The notes beneath the pieces are model-generated. The model had not been told where the DNA came from, made no database searches, and saw nothing but the letters and a program-made list of their open reading frames with translations. Positions 56,674 through 64,000 of a stretch of 64,000 nucleotides of DNA are shown here, piece after piece; position 1 is the stretch's first letter; every line of letters begins with the position of its first letter. Source of the DNA: Talaromyces rugulosus (Eukaryota; Ascomycota; Eurotiomycetes; Eurotiales; Trichocomaceae); the NCBI RefSeq assembly GCF_013368755.1, contig NC_049566.1, forward strand, positions 4,712,001-4,776,000, written 5' to 3'. Position numbers and translations under genes: made by a program.

Positions 56674-58719
56674 CATGGATCTACTAATAGTGTACGAAAC
56701 AACAATAACAAACCAACATTTAATATTATTTTCTTGTGTCTTTATATATCATTGATACATGCTGTATCGTTTTAGAGCCTAACGGTATGCTGCTATACTG
56801 TACACTGTACATAAGCTTTTGTTTTTGGGGTCTTCAGCTGTGGTATCTTCCATACGACCTGTGAGTTATGTTATCGGATAAGTTCAAGAACCGCCTGTAA
56901 ACAGTTTCGAGTGTTGAAAAAGAGGGTCGATAGGAAAAGTTATGTTTCTTCGTTCCTCTCTTTGTAGGCTTTTCTAGCATGGCTACTAAATTCAGTTATT
57001 TAACGAAGACAACTCGCACTCTTATTTTTGGACCTATTGTGCACTGTATTGGATACCGGAAACCAGCCCTCCTCATCATTTATATTCAGTTAGTGACCAT
57101 CATCGGTACATTATATTACCATCGGAAAGCAATCCGCTTCTTCTATCCTTATTCTATTTCCCAGCTCTATAGTCCCAGTGAATGCCAAAATCTGGCAGCA
57201 GTTTTCCATCGACTGAGCGTTTGCTTATTTCGCGGTCGGTATTTTTGAGAACATCATCTCTTCTTACCAAACCGAGATCGGCCTTGGAGAGAGCCGGGGC
57301 GTATTCGCTGGATCTATCTAGGTATTATTTGACACATCGGGGCTACTTGGGCCGAGGCTGTTACGAAGGAATATGCCACAAAGTTTCGAGCGTTCGGTTG
57401 GCTGGTTCTTACTACTCAACATCTTAATCCGGCTTCATTACTCGTTTTGCTTGTCCCATCCTGCAAAGAGTCTCAATATTGGCCGCTACTCCGTAACAAA
57501 GAAGACCAGACTCTGAGAGGTCTGGACAACTCAATTGATGGATGCGTGTGGAAATGTATACAACTCGGGCCACGTTGGAAGGAGGAAAATAAAGCTGCCA
57601 GTGTATCCACACGGGGGCAGATTGAATTCCTTCACCTCTACGATATACTAGGCCACCCATTCCACTGAGACACTTCCCATTTCCAGTCCGGTATCAGGTT
57701 CTATCAGGAACCGCGAGTAGAGAAGAGCGGAATCGTAGCTAGATGGGTCCAACTAATACATGTAATATCTACCATACAGTGAGATTTTTGTTAGTGAGCA
57801 ACTTTTTCCACAGGCCCGGATCGGGCGTATAGTTTTTAACGGCTCAACTGCGCCTGTACTTAACACATTTGTGCGAAGACCACCTATGATGTCATAGCTT
57901 TTTGTCTAGTGTGCTACGTCATTTTTTATTGATTGGTGTCATTTGCAGAACGAAGTCAAGCAAATCTCAAACCTCCTCTTGTGTCTTGGCACGAAACGAA
58001 TAATGCTCCATGTTCATCTAATTATAAACCTGGTGAATCTTGTGGCTAGTCTTTAAATAATTTAGAGAAGCGGCAAAATCATGGAAGTAAGCTACAAGGC
58101 TACCATTATCTAAAACAACACATGTGGATTTGTTTTGAACCATGTAGGCTTTGCCCTGTGGCGTATAATTAGAAACAAAAAATGACCCTTTCATTGACTG
58201 GAATGGTGGTGGGCTGTGGATTGATCATTCGACCCTTCACTGCCATTGCTGACAGGGGTCGGTGGACGAGGACATCTTATAACACCCCAGCTGCACGTAG
58301 CGTTAAATTATGTAGAGAAGGAAAAAAAGACAAGAAAAGAACAATATCCGAATCAAATCGTTGTGTTCGAGAAACGTCCCTTTCATTAAAAGGCAGTTGC
58401 CTAGGCGACTCCAAATCACTCGAGAAAAAAAGCAGCATGTTTCCCTCACATTCGTGGTGGTGAATAGCGTGAATATAAGCTAGTTCTATGAAATTTCAGT
58501 TTGGAAGAAAATAAATAAGAGCCAACACACTGCGCCCAGCTGATAGGCTGTCTAAATATGTCAGGCGACGTGGGGTCTTACAGCCTTGCGATGACTTGAT
58601 ACAGCCTTGTACGATTTACGACATTATTTAAGTAGAATGCGCCTGTCACTGATTACGATTCGTTTTCTTTAATTTTTATCGTCTCTGCAAGGCACTATTA
58701 CGCTAATCGCCGCATCATC
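56674..58719. other. Gene-poor stretch, about 2 kb
   Basis: Several short plus-strand frames (56979-57248, 57182-57427, 57447-57668, 58182-58463) were examined; none shows a known domain and they do not connect through convincing introns. Possible remnant of an older gene or repeat, not assigned. Confidence 0.5.
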
Positions 58720-59378
58720 ATGGAAAAACAAGACCAAAACGAGGAACCATTACCACCGAGCTACAGTCCCCCGGTCATAGGATCTTGCCCGGAGAATACA
58801 GCCAAAGATATAACAGCTGCGCCACCACAACAACACAATCCAGAACAGTATGTACTCAAAAGAGAGATGAAATGGAATACATTTGACGTTGGAATTAATA
58901 GGCCAGAGAAAACAGCAACAGCCTCTCCCTGTAATGTCACAGACAGCATTGTTGCAGTGGAGGAAGCCCCGGCCAAGACCGCCCCAGCCCCAGAAGCACC
59001 CCGGGTGACGCCCTTGGAACAGCTTAATGAGGTACCTAAATTGATTGACTGTCCCTTTTGCCAATATCAGGTCATGACAAGGGTCATTGAAGAAAATTCC
59101 TCGCAGACTACGTGAGTACCACCAGGCCTTGACTATAAACACCAATGCTAACGTTTGTATATAGTATCGCCGCCCTGTTATGCTGCATCTTCTGCGGCGT
59201 CATCTGTGCCTTTGTTCCCTACTTATGCAAATGGGCCCAAGAATACCACCATTTCTGCGGTAACTGCGGCGTCAAAGTAGCTATTCGACCAACCGACGGA
59301 CCCGTTCAAGTGCAAAGACCAATGCCACCTCCAAATTATCCAGCAGCGCCGACTGCGCCAGACGCCGCATATAAATAA
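58720..59378 (+). CDS. LITAF-domain protein
   Basis: Two exons: 58720-59111 and 59165-59378, intron 59112-59164 (GTGAGT, CTAAC, TAG), 201 residues. The N-terminal 110 residues are Pro-rich and probably disordered, with PPSY (PPxY-type) near residue 12. The C-terminal LITAF domain has CPFC (CxxC) near residue 116, a hydrophobic amphipathic membrane segment (ALLCCIFCGVICAFVPYLC), and HFCGNCG (CxxC) near residue 164; the paired CxxC motifs form one zinc site. LITAF proteins are peripheral membrane proteins of late endosomes and the Golgi in animals; the fungal role is not established. Confidence 0.88.
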
Positions 59379-59599
59379 GCTAACACAGTATCAGATACGA
59401 GGTATTTCTAAAGGTCGGTGAACGAAATAATCAGTTATTTAATATCTTTCCACGTTTTCTTGTTTAACATGGGGTTTATACCATACGCTGTTGTATGTTA
59501 AAGTTTGAATACTTACTGTCCTGCTACAATTACTAAATGACTTTTGTAATTATAACCATTTGAATAATAGAACACTATGTCGCCCGACTAACACATCGT
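59379..59599. other. Short convergent spacer
   Basis: About 220 bp between the LITAF gene and the convergent monooxygenase; nothing recognised. Confidence 0.6.
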
Positions 59600-61303
59600 C
59601 TATAACTGTGCATTCAACCTCTTCACATCCTGTAAACCCCCTCTAATCTTATCAATAAGCGCGCCATAGTTCTCACTTTTGTCTCCCTGCCACGATATAT
59701 ATTGATCAGGCCGAATGATAGTGATTGTTGCGAGATATTTGCTTCGGGCGACATTCGCAGGTAATGCAAGGTGGGTAAAAGGGAGTCCTACCCGATCTGC
59801 AGCCTCTAGGAATCGTGCAACCTCCACTTCTGAGGCCTCCACATCTAGCAGTGTGAATCCTTTTCCAAAATGATCAATTAATGGTGTTCCATCAGCAAGC
59901 CACAGATGAGGTGCACGATGACCAGGGCTACTATAGTGCCAATACGCTGTTGTGTTGTATGGAGGGGCTTCCCAGTCATCTTTCACGATCAATGGCGACT
60001 TGTCGTATCGTTGACCCAGAGTAATTCCCAGACTATTCCACTGTTGAAAAGTAGCCTCATAGGCAATTTTACCTCTTGCAAAACGTACTTTTTGTGAGGC
60101 ATCTTTCTCAAGTGGAGGTAGCTTGGCGAAAATATCCCCAATATTTGCCATTGAGTAGCTGTTATCCATGGCACAGTTGGAAACCGAAGTTCCCACCGGC
60201 CGTCGTTCGATATCGTAGCTTGACAAGAGCTTCTCACCACCCCACCCATTTAGAACTGCAGCAAGCTTCCACCCAAGATTAACAGCATCTCCAATACCAG
60301 TATTCATATTATGTCCACCCGTCGGAGGACACAGATGAGCGGAATCGCCTGCTAGGAATAAGCGGCCTTTGGAATACGAATCCGCAACACGGGTAAAGAC
60401 ACGGTAGGAGGAGGAGCTAAGTACTTCGAGATGAGCGTCGTCAATTCCCAGCACATCCCGTCCGACTTGAATAATTTGCCTTTCTGTAGGACTGGGTGCG
60501 TCATCTTTGACCAGGAAAGAGAACCCCCAGCTCTCCTCATCTGGTATACTAATGATAGTGCAGGCTCTGGAATTTAGGACCATGAGAAAGGCCAAAGAAT
60601 CATGAGCTGGGGACTTGAGCAAATCACCAATCTTGTGTGTTTTGGTTCGAACAACGTAGCTGTAAGCTCGAGCCGTAGGCCCATCGCCGTTCCGTGGAAT
60701 TCCTGCAATTTGTCGGACAAGGCTATTTGGTCCATCACAGCCCACTACGTAATCGGATTGAACACGATGGATGGCCCCTGTTTTTAAACATTTCAGATCT
60801 GTTGCTATTGGGGGTTCCCTGTTGTATTCACGGCTTTTTTCTTGCTGTTGTATTGTAGTTGCTTCCCAGCCGCGCCAAATCCGTGCTCCAAGCTCAATCG
60901 CCCGTGCTTGTAGAACTCGCATTAAGATGGGCTGAGGAACACTCAAAGACGGCTCCGCGGCATATTTCCGAGATTCTTCGACATGTCGACCATACCGAAG
61001 TGGATACGCGCCTAATGGCTGGTCAACAATACATTCCGTGATTATCAGTTTTTGATCCGGGTTGCGCGTCTGCCAGGAAAGCCGGTGCAGCTCCTCGCTT
61101 ACTCCCCACCGGTGGTAGGCTTCCAATGTGCGAAGATCATTTCCACGTCCCTTGGGGTGCCCGTCAACGATTTCAAATTCCCGTTCTACGACAAGAACGT
61201 CGATTCCATGGATTCGTAGTTCAATAGCAACGGAGAGACCGACGGGACCGGCTCCAATGACTATCACTGGAACGGTGTCTGGTAGCATGTCTGGCGAGAC
61301 CAT
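59600..61303 (-). CDS. FAD-dependent aromatic-type monooxygenase (PF01494, phenol hydroxylase/PheA-TfdB group)
   Basis: Single exon, 567 residues from the ATG at 61303. The N-terminal FAD-binding motif is VIVIGAGPVGLSVA (GxGxxG) with the acidic VVERE end of the second strand. The NADPH/FAD DG-type region is YVVGCDGPNSLVRQIAGI near residue 195, and the second FAD motif RLFLAGDSAHLCPPTGGHNMN near residue 325 has the conserved GD and a PP. The C-terminal thioredoxin-like domain of about 180 residues (PHLWLADGTPLIDHFGKGFTLLD) is typical of the phenol-hydroxylase/TfdB branch. It should insert one oxygen into an aromatic or polyketide-like substrate using NAD(P)H; the substrate is unknown. Close to the TauD gene at 62033 on the same strand. 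Confidence 0.92.
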   Translation of the reverse strand: MVSPDMLPDTVPVIVIGAGPVGLSVAIELRIHGIDVLVVEREFEIVDGHPKGRGNDLRTLEAYHRWGVSEELHRLSWQTRNPDQKLIITECIVDQPLGAYPLRYGRHVEESRKYAAEPSLSVPQPILMRVLQARAIELGARIWRGWEATTIQQQEKSREYNREPPIATDLKCLKTGAIHRVQSDYVVGCDGPNSLVRQIAGIPRNGDGPTARAYSYVVRTKTHKIGDLLKSPAHDSLAFLMVLNSRACTIISIPDEESWGFSFLVKDDAPSPTERQIIQVGRDVLGIDDAHLEVLSSSSYRVFTRVADSYSKGRLFLAGDSAHLCPPTGGHNMNTGIGDAVNLGWKLAAVLNGWGGEKLLSSYDIERRPVGTSVSNCAMDNSYSMANIGDIFAKLPPLEKDASQKVRFARGKIAYEATFQQWNSLGITLGQRYDKSPLIVKDDWEAPPYNTTAYWHYSSPGHRAPHLWLADGTPLIDHFGKGFTLLDVEASEVEVARFLEAADRVGLPFTHLALPANVARSKYLATITIIRPDQYISWQGDKSENYGALIDKIRGGLQDVKRLNAQL

Positions 61304-62032
61304 TTTGAGGAAATACGCCGTTTCTTGTGCTTTGAGGTTTGCGCTCTTTCAATAACGGGTTATCTCAATTGATAATGATTTCATCTCCTACATTGAAGGC
61401 ATGAGGGGATCATATGCGTGCAATTTAGATTAGATGACGCGATTTTAAAGATTAATGTTAGTCACCTTTTGTAGTCCTCGGGAATCGTCGAGAAGACTCG
61501 GTCAGCATACTATTGCGGTTTAATGGACCCATTAGTGGGTTTTTGGTAACCTAGTCATGTTATCTAGTTTGTCAACTATTAAACTACGTAGTAGATGCGC
61601 ATTGACCCTAGTAGACATTATTTCATGACTAGCTAGTCGATATCGTCGTTTCGTTATGTTTTGTTTTACGTCTTATCGGGATATTGGAACGTTTTTGAAT
61701 CACGACACTGGCCAGGGGAGATTTAGCATGTTTATCCGTACATCCGGTCATCGCCGTTGCAGCCGAACTAATTGACTATCTACTCCCAGTGCCCCAGGAG
61801 CTATCTAGTTCATGGGAAGTAGGAATCCAGATTGATGAGCGAGCATTCAATTGATTTATAATGGACCTAACGCAAACTCTAATGTCTGGTGATGAATAGA
61901 TTTATATTTATTGAGCGATAAATGTTCTATGACATGAAGAGAAGGGAGTGTTGCATGTATGGAATAAACCACTAAGCCAAAAATGCTAAAATAAAACACG
62001 CAATATACATGTAGTGATCAGCAAGTCAAAGT
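61304..62032. other. Intergenic, about 730 bp
   Basis: Promoter side of the monooxygenase and 3' flank of the second TauD gene; no gene seen. Confidence 0.6.
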
Positions 62033-63522
62033 TTAAAACCCATCCAGCCCAGTCTTGATAACAGGCACCTCATCCTGGCTGTGGTCGGCCAGCCACTCAC
62101 TTAACGTTTTACCGTTCGGATCAAAAACAGGCTTCTCACCAAAAACCGCCGTCCTCTTGCCTTCTCTTTCTTGGGTGTTATAACCACCGGGCACTGCACG
62201 GTGAATGGCAACGCGATTATCCCAAAGTGCCACGCTGCCAGCTTCCCAATGCCAACGGACAGTTAAGTCATCCGCTGAATGGAGATGTTCACGAAGGAAA
62301 TTCAAAGTATGTAAGGACTCATAAGCTTTGAGTTCGGCGATGTTGATTACAAATGCGGGATTATAGAAAAGTGCCTTCTGTTTGGTTACAGGGTGGGTAC
62401 GGACCTGTTCATTGTTTGCAGCCACTCGTTAGTAGTGACAATGCGATTCGATGCTCGTATGTCATCCCTGGAACATAAAAGAACGTACCAGAGGGTGTTC
62501 CCTGCGTACTGGCAACCGAAAAGAGGTTCCGCCACTGTTCACGGTGTTTATGAAAATATGCTATCGGTTAATTAGTAAATATACGCAAGGGCCTCATTAA
62601 TGGAACTGACCTCCGAGCTGTGAACTGCATGAAGCCCTTCGAAAGTTTTTTGAAAAGTCGGGCTGAGTTTATCGAACAATGCTGTCTGACTAGTCCAGAT
62701 AGTATCACCACCTGCAATTGTTAATATATATTACCTAGATTTAGATGGAAAAATAGAAAGGAGAAAATGGAATTGGACAAAATACACACCATATTCAGGA
62801 GTTTTGATTACCCGAAGCAATGTATAGGAAGGCGGATTAATTTCGAAGGAGTGATCGGAGTGGAACTCGGCGAACGCGCCACTTGCGTGGTCGTATGAGC
62901 GAATGTCGCTGTTTCATTTCAACGATTAATATGTTTCTCTCATTACTGTGATGGGCGTCGGTATTTCTTTTGGCTCACCCTCCGCGTCCTAGAATAGTGA
63001 CATGACGTGGATCCACTTGGTTTGGATCTCGATCTTGCTAATATAGGAAATTCATTAGTACTGTGAATGGTGTAATAAAATTGAAAAAAGGTGTAGATAG
63101 GCACTGACAATGCCGAAATGCTTGGTGAATTCGTGTTGTCCTTCGGTCGTGAGGTCTTGGTTTCTAAAAAACACGACACCCCTCTATTATCAGATAATAG
63201 TACCATTTCGTTAGTTCTCAGCTCTGTTTCTGTTCAAAATCTGGGAACTCTCCAAATTCAGGACAGGTAAACTTACTTCTGCAACTAACAAAGCCAGTTC
63301 GTCCTTCTGCTTTTCATTTAATTGACTCAGCTGTACCCCCTGCAACTCCGTGCCTATGTACGGCGTTAAATGTTTGACCTTAGTAACTGCCGAAAGAAGA
63401 GAAGTTTTTTCCGAGTTAGCGAAAAATGCACGGTCCTTGGGCGGCTGGATTTCTTCCACTGGCTGGTCGATAGGTTTGTAGGCGAAGATTTTCTTCGTGA
63501 GACCTGTATGAGCTCCAATCAT
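62033..63522 (-). CDS. TauD-family Fe(II)/2-oxoglutarate dioxygenase (sulfonate/taurine-type)
   Basis: Seven exons: 63277-63522, 63109-63183, 62979-63037, 62790-62908, 62611-62711, 62489-62560, 62033-62404; about 347 residues with all phases consistent. Core motifs: GVVFFRNQDLT, the iron ligands in EFHSDHSFE, VHSSEH further on, ALFYNPAF, and the distal His plus 2-oxoglutarate Arg region in WDNRVAIHRAVPG followed by GKRTAVFGEKP. This is the yeast/fungal TauD (Jlp1-like) layout, about 350 residues; Jlp1 uses sulfonates such as isethionate and taurine. Sulfonate use here is a family-based guess and other acids are possible. Confidence 0.9.
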
Positions 63523-64000
63523 TGTGTGGGTTTATTTTTTCTTGGTGTGTAGGAGTACTCTGTTTAATTAGGTACACTTAGAAGGGTCTATTCTAGGAAG
63601 TGCAAAAACACCCCTCTTTATATTCAGATCAGTGAATCGATGGCCGGATGGTCTCGACGAATAATGCTCGGTTGACGATTCAACGTTATTCCAACGTCAA
63701 TGCGCTGGTCTGTTCTCCGTGCCGAAACCATTGTTTTTCTCAACGGATGATTGACTGCCGGTAGTATTATCGCAGGGATGACGATATGTCCCAACTCCAT
63801 GGTGCCATTACATGTGGTTTATAATCATATAATGGAGATGTCACTGGAGGGCCGAGCAAATCACACTACTCGTAGCTTTATCTATTTGTAACTTAAAATA
63901 TTTCGACAAATTAAAAACTCCCCACAGTGTATACGAATTGCACGATGCAGTATATAACTCGACGGTTATCACGACATTCGTATCACATCTGGTGAATCGC
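63523..64000. other. Window edge, promoter of the TauD gene
   Basis: No gene. A TATA-like TATATAA at 63951-63957 could belong to a plus-strand gene beyond the window; cannot be tested here. Confidence 0.5.

Noticed and set aside
56979..57668. Series of short plus frames after the mariner element, thought to be exons of one gene
   Set aside because: No domain, no consistent reading frame across candidate introns, and no signal or membrane pattern that holds between them.
1..64000. A secondary-metabolite gene cluster, given the many oxidoreductases
   Set aside because: No polyketide synthase, NRPS, terpene synthase, DMATS or dedicated transporter was found; the enzymes are dispersed among wall-degrading and surface genes.

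Overview
The window is from a filamentous ascomycete, most likely one of the Eurotiales (Aspergillus/Penicillium/Talaromyces type). The evidence is short GT-AG introns with CTRAY-like branch points, the gene families present (fungal rhodopsin-domain protein, DUF3425 bZIP, Zn2Cys6 regulators, HsbA, GH28/GH3/PL20 enzymes) and repeat decay that looks like RIP. No rRNA, tRNA, CRISPR array or bacterial feature was seen. Gene models were spliced by hand from reading frames and splice signals; exon limits are given in each entry.

Left arm (1-41.4 kb): an accessory, plant-biomass and small-molecule oxidoreductase region. In order it holds a 7TM rhodopsin-domain protein, a PhyH dioxygenase facing an SDR, a PL20-type polysaccharide lyase, a DUF3425 bZIP divergent from a second SDR, a GPI-type aspartic protease, an aldehyde dehydrogenase, a broken CorA-like gene, a DUF6914-like protein, a secreted GH3 beta-glucosidase, a HAM1/ITPase, a secreted GH28 enzyme, a TauD-type dioxygenase tail-to-tail with a regulator carrying two Zn2Cys6 clusters, an HsbA / class 3 lipase / HsbA group, and a secreted GMC oxidoreductase. 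Many products carry signal peptides and act on plant polymers or hydrophobic surfaces.

Middle (42.0-56.7 kb): a three-level nest of transposons. A Tc1/mariner element (TIRs at 42043 and 56671, TA target) was split by a Ty3/Gypsy element (42992-56271, 5-bp duplication ATTTG). That element is AT-rich and full of stops. It was in turn split by a young chromodomain Ty3/Gypsy element in the opposite orientation (47567-55360, 5-bp duplication CCTTT, LTRs indistinguishable by eye). The young element has open gag and pol, separated by one in-frame TGA. Between pol and its 3' LTR it carries an intron-containing gene on the opposite strand for a Cys-rich protein. It is also peppered with a short GAGTCGG-type repeat, including inside its coding frames. 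Both Ty3 elements show an 11-12 nt match between the LTR and the primer-binding position that fits Tf1-like self-priming.

Right arm (56.7-64 kb): a LITAF-domain protein, an aromatic-ring FAD monooxygenase and a second TauD-type dioxygenase. No PKS, NRPS or terpene synthase core is present, so no classical secondary-metabolite cluster is claimed.
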